Source: Spongilla lacustris (Eukaryota > Porifera > Demospongiae > Spongillida > Spongillidae). From it: a stretch of DNA of 64,000 nt. The position numbers and the translations under genes were made by a program. Of the stretch, positions 1-10,520 are shown in pieces (position 1 is the stretch's first letter; each line of letters begins with the position of its first letter). The notes beneath the pieces are model-generated. The model ran no database searches, had not been told where the DNA came from, and was given only the letters and a program-made list of their open reading frames with translations. The DNA lies in contig OX442416.1 in the NCBI GenBank assembly GCA_949361645.1, forward strand, positions 20,729,451-20,793,450, given 5' to 3'.

Positions 1-240
1 TTCAGTGAGGTAAAGGAGATACTGTACCAGTACATTGCACACATGCTGTGTGCACCTAAGTTACATAAGTTACACATGATTGATCTAGATTTATACATGT
101 AATTTGTCCATTGCAGCTGCACTCCAGTCATCCATTTTCAAGTTCCTGTCAACTGTGTTATTCAGCCTTTCAAATCACTTGCGGTTGAGTCACCTGTGAT
201 CAAGTAAATGTTCCAAGTACCTGTGTTTACACTCACCTCT
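1..240. other. no recognisable feature
   Basis: AT-rich unique-looking sequence without a supported ORF, RNA gene or repeat. It leads into the 15-bp array that follows; short phrases near 200-240 already resemble that repeat. Confidence 0.4.
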
Positions 241-1247
241 GGGCTCATGTCTGTGTTTGAATCACCTGTGTTTAAATGACATGTGTTTGAATCACCTGTG
301 TTTGAATCACCTTGTTTGAATCACCTTGTTTTAATCAATCACCTGTGTTTGAATCTCATGTGTTTGAATCACCTGTGTTTGAATCACCTGTGTTTGAATC
401 ATCTCTGTTTGAATCACCTCTGTTTGAATCACCTTGTTTGAATCACCTTGTTTTAATCAATCACCTGTGTTTGAATCTCATGTGTTTGAATCTCATGTGT
501 TTGAATCATCTCTGTTTGAATCACCTCTGTTTGAATCACCTTGTTTGAATCATCTCTGTTTGAATCACCTTGTTTGAATCACCTTGTTTTAATCAATCAC
601 CTGCATTTGGATCACATGTGTTTAAATCACATGTGTTTAAATCACATGTGTTTGAATTACCTGTTTGTTTGAATCACCTGTTTGAATCAATCACCTGTTT
701 GAATCGATCACCTGTGTTTGAATCTCATGTGTTTGAATGATCTCTGTTTGAATCATCTCTGTTTGAATGATCTCTGTTTGAATCATCTCTGTTTGAATCA
801 TCTCTGTTTGAATCATCTCTGTTTGAATCATCTCTGTTTGAATCATCTCTGTTTGAATCACCTCTGTTTGAATCATCTCTGTTTGAATCATCTCTGTTTG
901 AATCATCTCTGTTTGAATCATCTCTGTTTGAATCATCTCTGTTTGAATCATCTCTGTTTGAATCATCTCTGTTTGAATCATCTCTGTTTGAATCACCTCT
1001 GTTTGAATCATCTCTGTTTGAATCATCTCTGTTTGAATCATCTCTGTTTGAATCATCTCTGTTTGAATCATCTCTGTTTGAATCATCTCTGTTTGAATCA
1101 TCTCTGTTTGAATCATCTCTGTTTGAATCACCTCTGTTTGAATCACCTCTGTTTGAATCACCTCTGTTTGAATCACCTCTGTTTGAATCACCTCTGTTTG
1201 AATCACCTCTGTTTGAATCACCTCTGTTTGAATGATCTCTGTTGGAA
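241..1247. repeat. 15-bp minisatellite (TGTTTGAATCATCTC)
   Basis: About 60 tandem copies of a 15-bp unit, TGTTTGAATCAYCTC. The left part (241-720) is diverged and irregular, with units ending in CACCTTG or CTCATG. From about 720 to 1230 the units are nearly identical, alternating CATCTC and CACCTC variants. Because 15 is a multiple of 3, long spurious ORFs exist on both strands; they have five-residue periodicity and no protein character. Confidence 0.95.
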
Positions 1248-1496
1248 TCGACTGTTCTACTCATCTGGCCAGTCACCTGTGGTCATTTTCACATTGTTCC
1301 AGTCACTCAGCAGTGCTCAGGCCAATGTTCGGGTACCTGCATTGTCAAGTCACCTGTTTGCTCAAGGATAATTTTTGCGAAGATCACCTGTGTTTTAGTC
1401 ATCTGTATTCCTGTCACCTTTACTCATCAATTGTGGCTGGAATGGTGTGGATCCCCATGTACCAAGATTGATTGTGATAGCAGTATTGCTTTCTTT

Positions 1497-1885
1497 ATAC
1501 CATCAACACATCCCACCAGCATACCATCAACATACCTTCTGCATACCTTCAATATACCATCAACATACCTTCTACATACCATCTACATACCTTCTACATA
1601 CCATCAACATACCTTCTACATACAGTCTACATACCATCAATATACCTTCTACAGACCATCTACCTTCTACATACCATCAACATACCTTCTACCTTCTACA
1701 TACCATCAACATACCTTCTACCTTCTACATACCATCAACATACCTTCTACATACCATCAACATACCTTCTACATACCATCAACATACCTTCTACATACCA
1801 TCAACATACCTTCTACATACCATCAACATACCTTCTACAGACCATCTACCTTCTACATACCTTCTATAGACCTCCTACATACCTT
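1497..1885. repeat. minisatellite of alternating CATACCATCAA / CATACCTTCTA 11-mers
   Basis: Two related 11-bp words, CATACCATCAA and CATACCTTCTA, alternate to make a 22-bp unit, about 17 copies, with occasional single-word insertions such as CTACCTTCTA. Any ORF here is a product of the repeat. Confidence 0.9.
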
Positions 1886-2034
1886 GAATGCTAGCTTTTT
1901 CGTCAAATGTGTACGCATGCGCGCGCAACCTTTCACGTGGCTGCTAATAGCGATCGGACGCGAAATGTTAGTTATAATTGTTTGAAGTACCTATAAATCT
2001 TTTTTGTGGTACACAAAATCACGATACATTTTAA

Positions 2035-2400
2035 AATGATTACTGTGGTATAGTATTCTGTGGTATAATATTCTGGGGTATAATATCTAGTGGTATAAGT
2101 ATAATATTCTGTGGTATAATATTCTAAGGTATAATATTCTGTGGTATAATATCTATCTTGTGGAATATCATATCTTGTGAGTAGCTTGTGGTATGAAATC
2201 TGGTATGGTATATATCTGGTACAGTAAAATCTGGTATGGTACAATATCTGGTACATGTTTCAACAAATCTTCTGGTACAATATCTTGTGCTATATCAGCT
2301 TGTGGTATAAGATGTGGTATGGTATATTTTATTATATAAAATGTGGTATGGTATAATGTCTTATGGTATAATATCTGGTATAGTATATCTTGTGGTGTGT
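2035..2400. repeat. degenerate GTGGTATAATATTCT repeat
   Basis: Roughly 15-18-bp diverged copies of a TGGTATAATATCT word, strongest at 2045-2150 and fading to 2395. Neighbouring copies differ more than in the other arrays, so this looks old. Confidence 0.75.
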
Positions 2401-3310
2401 CAACAAATGTGAATATGTATTTGTATTATGTATACATATTGTAAATTGCATATGAGAAAGTGTGTTGGATGTTGGTGTCAATGAGAGGGATGTTGGAGTT
2501 GAGAAGGAAGTTGTTGGCACCGAGTTGGAGAAGGAGGTGGTAGTAAGGCAAGGCATCGCTTATAGCTCTCTAGGTAGCTCTTCTTGATAGCTCTTCTTGA
2601 TAGCTCTTCTTGATAGCTCATGTTGGCCATCTGATCGCGATCATCTTATGCTGTTCTGCATTTGATGATCACATCTTCTCTTATGTTACATGAGAGCCAG
2701 TGCTGTGTAGTGATCTGAGATCTCAAAACATCCCCCTCTCTTCAGTGTTGTACACAGCTGCAGCCCACACTGTTGGCTACAGGTGTGTTGTCCCTCCAGG
2801 GAGATCACCAGTGGGTTACGGACCACACAAGTTCATAGATCCATTTTCATCATCTGTCTTCAGCTGTTGGGGAATTTTTATTTGTTATGATTTCCAATTT
2901 GCCACTTTCATTTATTTTCGTATATTTATTTACTTCATTTTTGTAACGCATCAATGTCTGGACACAAAAGACTGATTTAGGGAGCTCCCAGGCAGAATAC
3001 ATTATTCTATTTGAACAAAAGAGAATCACTTGACAACCCAGAACTTGTAACTAGCGAATTCTTGCATATGTGAGAGAACTGTAATGGAATCTTCAAGGAA
3101 TTGCTGCAGAAGTCACTATGGAGGATCACCTCCACATCACCACCATCACCACATCATCACTACCTCCACATTATCACCTCCAACCTGAGGGCCCTCGGAT
3201 TGAGAACTCATGTCCTGCACATCTCCATCAAATGGATGCTGACACCAGTAGGTGTGGTCTTTAGTGCTATTCACACAAAGTGTGGTGGTGGTCTGGGCAG
3301 AGTGTTGTGT
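2400..3310. other. non-coding stretch; short AGCTCTTCTTGAT triplication
   Basis: No supported gene. At about 2573-2620 a 14-15-bp word (AGCTCTTCTTGAT) occurs in tandem three to four times. The stretch 2700-2980 has an open frame on the plus strand, but no domain or splice context was recognised. Confidence 0.5.
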
Positions 3311-3800
3311 CTAACATCCAGCAACAAAGTAAGTTGAATTGACTATTATTGTAGGAGTTCTGTGCCATCTTGAAGTTTTGTTCTTCAATACCCAGCAAGA
3401 AAGACCCAGCAAAAAAGTAAGTTTGCGATTGACTATTATTGTATGGGTTTTATCAAATCTTGAAGTTTTGTTCTACTAGTCTAACATCCAGCAAAAAAGT
3501 AAGTTGATATGGCTAAATTTGTATGGGTTTAATTTCTGTTCCATCTTGCAGTTTTGTTCTACAAGTGTATAAATTTCTGCACCATCTTGATCGTCTAACA
3601 GCAAAAAAGTAAGTTTGCGATTGACTATTATTGTATGGGTTTTATAAAATTTCTGTGCCATCTTGGTTTTGTTTTACAGTGTAGTCTGTCTAACATCCAG
3701 CAACAAAGTAAGTTCAAATGGCATGATTGTATGGGTTTTGATTTCTGTGCCATCTTTAAGTTTTGGTCTTCATCAAACACCCAGCAAAAAAGTAAGTTGA
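3310..3800. repeat. about 100-125-bp tandem repeat with CAGCAAAAAAGTAAGTT core
   Basis: Five or six diverged copies of a unit that contains ATCCAGCAAAAAAGTAAGTT, then GACTATTATTGTATGGGTTT, then TTCTGTGCCATCTTGAAG. A further single copy of the central part is at about 9655-9700 beside a retroelement fragment, so the unit probably derives from the same mobile element. Each unit carries a GTAAGTT motif resembling a 5' splice site. Confidence 0.8.
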
Positions 3801-3837
3801 ATTGTCTATTATAAAGTTTTGTTCACATTCTGTTATT

Positions 3838-4680
3838 GTGATCAACACCTCAGATTCCCTGTCAATAAGGAAGCTTGCAGAGCTGTACTCCCACTGTTTG
3901 ATGCAGGTGCAGTTCACCTCTCTCCATTAACAGTTGTTCTCTTGCTTATAAGACCAGACTAACCGCCTCATGCATCAGCAAGGATTTGGACTGCACCTTG
4001 ACCTGAGTGAGTTCAAATGGAACTCAAATGCTTTCTCCCTCTCCTTCCCAAACGTGCACTTGGCCCTCTGTGTCACATGCAAAGGAGTATCAACCTGGCA
4101 CAACGCTCCGGTGTACAACGCCTTTCAGCAAGCTGGTTTATCAGCACACCTTAAACCTGGCACAACACTCCGGTGTACAACACCTTTCAGCCAGCTGGTT
4201 TATAGGCACACCTAGACATTGGCTGTGGATGGGGACAGCATAGTTCCAGAACATGGTGCCCCTCTGCTGCACATCACTATTGCATACCCACTGCATTCTA
4301 CATTGAAAGCCCGGTGTTTTAGCAGCACAGAAAGTGATCCCCAAGTGTGCCGAGTTGGGCTGCCGTTGGATACCACTTAGTGGAGAACTATGGGGTCTGG
4401 GGACCAGAGGCACTAGGCACTGAGTGCCTTCAGTTAGTCACATATCAAAGACAACAGCACAGCTATATGGCCTACCACAGCTATATGGCCTACCACAGCT
4501 ATATGGCCTACCACAGCTATATGGCCAACCTCAGCTTGTTAATGCACAATCAATCCTGGTCCGTTCCTATCACCAAACACTCCAAAGAACAGAATAGTAC
4601 TCAGTTGTTTTGTGCGTGTGTGTTTGGTGCTTGTTGTCAATAATTGTGTTGTATTATTGGATTAAAATACAACACACTAT
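3838..4680 (+). mobile_element. decayed retroelement fragment, copy 1 (ORF tail plus 3' end)
   Basis: The stretch 3850-4010 closely matches 9745-9930 (CTGTACTCCCACTGTTTGATG and GGATTTGGACTGCACCTTGA occur in both), and 4540-4680 matches 10050-10200. Translations are broken by stops and frameshifts. The retained peptides resemble the C-terminal region of invertebrate retroelement ORFs. A 33-bp duplicated block (GGCACAACACTCCGGTGTAC) occurs at about 4098-4200. The class is inferred from repetition within the window and a remembered peptide motif, not from a search. Confidence 0.5.
4454..4532. repeat. 18-bp tandem repeat, four copies
   Basis: Four adjacent copies of an 18-bp unit containing CACAGCTATATGGCCTAC, inside retroelement fragment copy 1. 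Confidence 0.9.
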
Positions 4681-4689
4681 ATCACCGCT

Positions 4690-5640
4690 GATCCCTTGTA
4701 TACTGCATGTCTACTTGTCTAGCATAGCAAGTGGTACGAGAAGTGTGCCAAGCTCTTTCCACAGGGACACTCCACACATCTGCCCCATCAGAGGTCAACA
4801 GGCTCAGTTTAAAGTGCAGCTCCTGGCCACACCCCCCGGGGCACATGCATTGTCATAGAAGAGGTGGGCTGATGACAATCGACTGTTTGTAGACCTTCAG
4901 CGTGAAGCAATTTAAAGGAAGCACAGATAAACCAGCTAAACTAGGAGGCAAAACGAGAAGCCAACACAGATGTTATACAGATAGCCTAATGGTTACCCTC
5001 CTAGAAAAATTCTGGATCCGCCGCTGCGTGTGTCTGTAGCTGGTCCTCGAGATGATCATGTTGGCCCCTACGCCCTATACGTACGTACATACGATCGATC
5101 GAATGGCAATGGACCGGCTGTACGGTGAATGATACACGCAATATATTATTTAAAATAAATAATATTAAGATTAGCAGCAAATAGAACAGCTAAATTATGG
5201 GAAATGGAATCGTTCTATCTTTTGCCGTATTATAACTATCTGTTTCTGTATCACCAGAACATCTATCTGCTGTTGTAAGAGACGCAGTAGATCCTCCAAC
5301 AACATTGATGTGATTGAATTAGAGGTAAGCCTAAGGCCTTAACGTAGTCGTAGCAGAGTACCGTAAGGCCGGCACCCCCCACCCCTATTTATATGCGAGA
5401 GAGGGACTGGAGGGATGGGAGAGGGGGGCTGGAGACCCACTCCTTAGCTACAGCTGGTCCTGTCTCTTCGTTTGTTATTCATACTGTATTACACTGATAC
5501 ATAAGAATTAAAAGTTTTAATATACACAAACAGGAATTTACAATAATAATAATAAATATAAGATAAAATAAATAAATTAAATTCTTCCAGTATGCATATG
5601 CATGAGCAATCTATAAAATAGAGTAGAGAGGTGCTCCATC
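4690..5640. other. non-coding; possible hAT-type element end near 5005-5035
   Basis: No gene supported. At about 5008-5030 the sequence TCTGGATCCGCCGCTG is the reverse complement of a CAGNGGCGGATCCAG end like that of the element at 40037-42157. No partner end was found, so it is an orphan. The rest is AT-rich. Confidence 0.35.
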
Positions 5641-5724
5641 ATCCATCCATATAATGCATCGTATTACTTCCTCACTCACTCCGCAATTCATCCTTATTGC
5701 GCTGCAGGAAAGGGGACAAGCAAA

Positions 5725-5840
5725 GGACGCTGTTGGAGAGGAGAGCAAAGGCCTCAGGACTGATGGAGGGAAGGTAGATGGCCTCAGGACTGATGGAGAG
5801 GAGAGAGAAGGCCTCAGGACTGATGTAACCCAAGGCTGAT
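5725..5840. repeat. about 38-bp repeat with GGCCTCAGGACTGATG core
   Basis: Three tandem copies of a roughly 38-bp unit (AAGGCCTCAGGACTGATG followed by GAGAG-rich sequence). Confidence 0.75.
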
Positions 5841-5959
5841 AAAACAAACATTAGTGTCCTCAAGACTGGTGAAACACACAACCAAGACAGAAAGAAATAT
5901 TCATATGCTTACCAGGTAAGATTGGATAGACTATTTAAAACTTTTGACCTTTTCCACCA

Positions 5960-6345
5960 TCTCTCCTTCCCCTTCACATCATCACATCCTCTCCTTCCCT
6001 TCCCCTCCTCACATCCTCTCCTTCCCTTCCCCTCCTCACATCCTCTCCTTCCCTTCCCCTCCTCACATCCTCTCCTTCCCTTCCCCTCCTCACATCCTCT
6101 CCTTCCCTTCACATCCTCACATCCTCTCCTTCCCTTCCCCTCCTCACATCCTCTCCTTCCCTTCCCCTCCTCACATCCTCTCCTTCCCTTCTCCTCCTCA
6201 CATCCTCTCCTTCCCTTCCCCTCCTCACATCCTCTCCTTCCCTTCCCCTTCTCTCACATCCTCTCCTTCCCTTCCCCTCCTCACATCCTCTCCTTCCCTT
6301 CCCTCCCTTCTCTCCTTCCCTTTCCTCCCTCCTCTCCTTTCCTTG
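5960..6345. repeat. 27-bp polypyrimidine minisatellite
   Basis: About 12 copies of a 27-bp unit (CACATCCTCTCCTTCCCTTC then CCCTCCT), decaying into pure C/T sequence by 6345. The plus strand is almost entirely pyrimidine with isolated ACA; the minus strand is a matching purine tract. Confidence 0.9.
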
Positions 6346-6486
6346 CTCTCCCCTTCATCCCTCTGACTCTCCCTCCTTCCCTACCACCCTCTCTCTTATT
6401 CTTCAAGAATTCCTACAGACGTAGACATGTACACATCCCTAGTCCTTCCAGTTCAGACACTATGTGATACGGAAATGGATACCCAG

Positions 6487-7765
6487 TGAGTGTGTGTGGT
6501 AGTGAGGGTGTGTGGTAGTGAGGGTGAGGATGTGTGGTAGTGAGTGAGGGTGTGTGGTAGTGAGGGTGTGTGGTAGTAAGGGTGTGGTAGTGAGGGTGTG
6601 TGGCAGTGAGGGTGTGTGCAGTGGCGTGGTAGTGAGGGTATGTGGTAGTGAGGGTGTGTGGTAGTGAGTGTGTGTGGTAGTGAGGGTGGTTGTGAGGGTG
6701 TGTGGTAGTGAGGGTGTGGTAGTGAGGGTGTGGTAGTGAGGGTGTGGTAGTGAGGGTGTGTGGTAGTGAGGGTGTGTGGTAGTGAGGGTGTGTGGTAGTG
6801 ATGGTGTGTGGTAGTGAGGGTGTGTGGTAGTGTGTATGGTAGTGTGGATGTGTTGTAGTGAGGGTGTGTGGTAGTGATGGTGTGGTAGTGAGGGTGTGTA
6901 GTAGTGAGGGTGTGTAGTAGTGAGGGTGTGTGGTAGTGAGGGTGTGTGGTAGTGAGGGTGTGTAGTAGTGAGGGTGTGTAGTAGTGAGGGTGTGGTAGTG
7001 TGTGTGGTAGTGATGGTGTGTGGTAGTGAGGGTAGTGATGGTGTGGTAGTGAGGGTGTGTAGTAGTGAGGGTGTGTGGTAGTGAGGTGTGGTAGTGAGTG
7101 TGTGTGGTAGTGATGGTGTGTGGTAGTGAGGGTGTGTGGTAGTGAGGGTGTGGTAGTGAGGGTGTGTAGTAGTGGTAGTGAGTGTGTGGTAGTGAGTGTG
7201 TGTGTGGTAGTGAGGGTGTGTGGTAGTGAGGGTGTGTGGTAGTGAGTGTGTATGGTAGTGAGTGTGTGTGTGGTAGTGATGGTATGTGGAGTGAGGGTGT
7301 GTGGTAGTGAGGGTGTGTGGTAGTGAGGGTGTGTGGTAGTGAGTGTGTATGGTAGTGTGGATGTGTTGTAGTGAGGGTGTGTGGTAGTGATGGTGTGGAT
7401 GTGTGTAGTGATGGTGTGCTGTTGGGATGGTGTGGATGTGTGTAGTGATGTTGTGCTGTTGTAAGGGTGTGGATGTGCTATAGTGGTGTGCTGTTGTGAG
7501 GGTGTGGATGTGTGTAGTGATGTAGTGATGGTGTGCTGTTGGGATGGTGTGGATGTGCTATAGTGATGGTGTGCTGTTGTGAGGGTGAGGATGTGCTATG
7601 GTGATGGTGTGCTATTATCAGGGTGTGGATGTGCTATAGTGATGGTGTGCTGTTGTGAGGGTGAGGATGTGCTATAGTGGTGTGCTGTTGTGAGGGTGTG
7701 GATGTGTGTAGTGGTGTAGTGATGGTGTGCTGTTGTGAGGGTGTGGACATGCTATAGTGGGATGC
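6487..7765. repeat. 16-bp GTGTGTGGTAGTGAGG minisatellite passing into a longer GTGATGGTGTGCTGTTG repeat
   Basis: From 6487 to about 7380 the unit is GTGTGTGGTAGTGAGG with many length variants. From 7380 to 7765 it changes to a longer unit with GATGGTGTGCTGTTG and GGGTGTGGATGTGCTATAG. No coding sense. Confidence 0.9.
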
Positions 7766-8110
7766 AGAGGATAATGCAGTGGTGATGTTAGTGTGGGTAC
7801 AATATTTATATTTGGGTATAACCCTCTTTTCCATAGAACAAAACGGACGACGTCACCTTAAACGATAATTACATGTTCTACTCAAATCAGATGGTGTCCA
7901 TTCCTGATGGGGACACCATTGAGAACATCCACAGGTTGTAGTAGGGTAACTATGACAGGCCGGAATATCACCATGGCTTCATACAGTGGTATGTAAAGGG
8001 TTTTAACACTGTGACCTGTTGCACCAATCACTATGGCAACAGGTTATTTCCAATTAGAGAGCGAGGAGTCAACCAGCACTTGCAGGAGCTTCAGTGACAT
8101 GAAGCTGAGG
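7766..8110. other. unique-looking non-coding sequence
   Basis: No ORF or repeat supported. A short phrase, GGTGTCCATTCCTGATGGGG, is followed by GACACCAT and can pair locally at 7890-7920. Confidence 0.35.
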
Positions 8111-8111
8111 T

Positions 8112-8372
8112 TTGTGGGGGGTGGAGCTTATGTAGACTGTGGGTGGAGCTTATGTAGACTGTAGGGGTGGAGCTTATGTAGACTGTGGGGGTGGAGCTTA
8201 TGTAGACTGTGGGGTGGAGCTTATGTAGACTGGGGTGGAGCTTATGTAGACTGTGGGTGGAGCTTATGTAGACTGTGGGTGGAGCTTATGTAGACTGGGG
8301 GTGGAGCTTATGTAGACTGTATGTAGACTGTGGGGTGGAGCTTATGCAGACTGTGGATGGAGCTTATGCAGA
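8112..8372. repeat. 24-25-bp minisatellite (GGTGGAGCTTATGTAGACTG)
   Basis: About 11 copies of a 22-26-bp unit with GTGGAGCTTATGTAGACTG and a variable run of G. It runs directly into the copy of the retroelement 3' tail at 8385. Confidence 0.9.
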
Positions 8373-8374
8373 TT

Positions 8375-8500
8375 GGGTGGCTCAATTGTTTGTGTTTGTG
8401 CTTGGGTGCTTGTCAACAATTGCATTGCATTCTTGGATTATAATTAATTGTGCATACATCTTGAATAACAAATTACAAAGTACATTATAATGCATGCAAG
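8375..8500 (+). mobile_element. retroelement 3' tail, copy 2
   Basis: Matches 4600-4690 and 10115-10215 (CTTGGGTGCTTGT, then ATTATAATTAATTGTGC, then ATCTTGAATAACAA). Three copies share this tail while the upstream sequence differs, as expected for 5'-truncated insertions of one family. Confidence 0.55.
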
Positions 8501-9000
8501 TTTGCAGGTTTCAAACCTCATACTTTTCTGTACTGCATGCTGTTCACACCTTGGACAGCTGTATGGCAGGAAGGATGATTTAAGCTTCTATTTAAAACAC
8601 CACAACTCACTAATACAGTTCAGGCCTATCAGTAACACAATTATAAACACTTATACCTACTAGTATAATACATACACCACTCAAATTTACGGGCTATGGT
8701 GGGCCAGCAACGCCTGAGCATTTTGTCTCATTAGCACAATTGATAAACGGCAATGCAGGCCTAGTAAGTTCATTTGCCGGGTATATGAACAAAGTTGCCG
8801 GTGTCTGTTGCGCGCGGAGGCCTGGTATAATTTGCTTAGACGGGCAAATGTTACATGCTATAGCCTCATCGGCTCATGGCGCCCCATCCATCGTATACTT
8901 CAACTACTAGAGGGATCACATCCCCTAGCACTATAGGCATCATAATTCTTCCGGTGTTTTCCTTCTCCTCATTTCTCAGTTGTAGACCCTGGCCTGAGAT
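8500..9000. other. no recognisable feature
   Basis: No supported ORF, repeat array or RNA gene; ordinary intergenic-looking sequence. Confidence 0.35.
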
Positions 9001-9300
9001 CAAGCTCAATGTTGGCTGAGTTAAGCGATCAAAGGCTGCTTGCAGGGCGAGATAAGGACCAGTTTGGGCACGAGGACATCAGCAGGGTTCATGCGGTCCT
9101 TGCAATCAAAGGTGCAGCCCCTTTCGACTTCAGGAGCAAGACCTGCCATCTGGCAGAAGTGTGCCAAACAGTCCATGCAGTGACGTGACGGGCTATGACA
9201 TACCCACCATGCCTACAGGTTAGTGAATGATGGCCCATCGTATCAAACAGAAAGGGCATTGGTATGTAGAAGAACCTAGAGGCAAGCCCAGCCAAAACGT
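9000..9300 (-). mobile_element. decayed retroelement ORF fragment, minus strand
   Basis: On the minus strand, 9295-9089 translates to a peptide with TMGHHSLTCRHGGYVIARH, a His/Cys cluster I associate with the C-terminal tail of invertebrate retroelement ORFs. Just downstream on the same strand (about 9095-9060) is NPADVLVPK, and the frame then breaks. The parallel plus-strand fragment at 9380-9690 begins with the same PADVL motif, so the two fragments lie head to head. The family assignment is from memory. Confidence 0.5.
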
Positions 9301-9374
9301 CAAAAAAGACACTTTTGGTGTATGTATGTAATTTTATGTTTACATGTACATGTATATGGCCTTACACATGATAA

Positions 9375-9720
9375 TAGCCGCTCATGTCCAGCAGATGTCC
9401 TGATAGCAAGATGGGAAAAGGGTTTGCCTGCAGCGTTGGATATAACAGTGACACCCCCACTTAATCCTGCCATCATTGATGAGTCCTGTTCAACAGCTGA
9501 AGTAGCTGCAGAGTCCCGCAAACATGTTGCTAACGACCCTAAGTGCTTTGAGCTGTGGTGGACCTGTGTTCCATTGGCTGTAGAAACCTGTGAGAATTGG
9601 GGGGTGGAGGCCCAAGAGACATTTTCCCGCCTAGCCTCTCTACTTGCTGCAAGAGTTGACTATTATTGTATGGGTTTTAATTTCTGTGCCATTTTGAAGT
9701 GTCACTTTCTGTTATTGTGA
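9375..9720 (+). mobile_element. decayed retroelement ORF fragment, plus strand
   Basis: An open frame at 9322-9720 contains CPADVLIARWEKGLPAALD, TVTPPLNPAI, ESRKHVANDPKC and VPLAVETCENWG. I associate this pattern (RPADVL, W, GKPAA-D-TVTSPL, then HAND, PLAVE, WG) with retroelement C-terminal ORFs in cnidarians and sponges. No reverse-transcriptase core is adjacent, so this is a 5'-truncated fragment. It ends in a copy of the GACTATTATTGTATGGGTTT word of the 3310-3800 repeat. Confidence 0.55.
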
Positions 9721-9744
9721 TCATTTTCATAATTACTTCAACAC

Positions 9745-10220
9745 CTTGTGTTTAGCTTTCAGATTCCCTGTTGATAAGGAGCTTGATGGCTGTACTCCCA
9801 CTGTTTGATGTGGAGGCAGTTTACTCTCTCCTTAATAGCCGTTCTCTTGCTGATAAGGCCAGACTGCAGCTGTCTGTATCAGTACCTGATGCATCAGCAT
9901 GGATTTGGACTGCACCTTGACCTGAATGGTGGTTGGGAGTCAATCCCTCTCTGCTTTGGAACACCAATGGCTTAACCCTCTGACTTACCACTGTGGGAGG
10001 AGTATCAAGCAGGCACAACACTCCAACTGTCAGGGAGCTGGCTAGAGCTAATGCTCAATCAATCCTGGGCCACTCCTATCTCCAAACACTCCCCAGAAAA
10101 TGAACAGTACTCAGTTGTGTGTGTTTGTTCTTGGGTGCTTGTTGTCAATGATTGTATTGTGTTATTCCATTATAATTAATTGTGCCCACATCTTGAATAA
10201 CAATTTAAATCTATTACTAA
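9745..10220 (+). mobile_element. decayed retroelement fragment, copy 3 with 3' tail
   Basis: The stretch 9760-9935 matches 3865-4010 and 10050-10215 matches 4540-4690 and 8385-8480. Together with the plus-strand ORF fragment just upstream this is the most complete 3' part of the element in the window. Reading frames are broken. Confidence 0.5.
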
Positions 10221-10447
10221 GTACAGCAGACGACTTGGACTCTAGGCACCATATCATGGCATTTAAAAAGAATCCTACATGTACATGTAGTTAAAAATTA
10301 GAAAAGCGGGTGAAGTCTCATTCTGTTTATTCGCGGTGTGCACAAAGCAACGAACCACAAACGTAAATTAGCACGTGCTTCCGGACGTTAATAGTTGGAA
10401 CATTCGTATAATCTTTTTAATAATGTACATCCATTTGTGTGCGGAGC

Positions 10448-10520
10448 ATGGTGGCTGGAATCACAGTATTTGTATTTGTACCGCTGTTGTTGGCCGCTTG
10501 GTTCGCAACGACCTCCATAG
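10448..10520 (+). CDS. exon 1: start codon and signal peptide
   Basis: The ATG at 10448 opens a frame [18 protein letters not shown] followed by FATTSI, a short N-region and a long hydrophobic core typical of a secretory signal peptide. The frame ends in phase 1 at a good donor (ATAG then GTATGT at 10521). Joining to the acceptor at 10806/10807 restores a codon and leads directly into the first SRCR domain ([15 protein letters not shown]). This start was preferred to the open frame from 10539 because it gives a signal peptide and matching splice phase. Confidence 0.75.

Noticed and set aside
691..1276. Overlapping ORFs on both strands with 5-residue repeats
   Set aside because: 15-bp tandem repeat without stops in several frames.
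6487..7765. GT-rich region as a telomere-like sequence
   Set aside because: The unit is GTGTGTGGTAGTGAGG, not TTAGGG, and it is internal.
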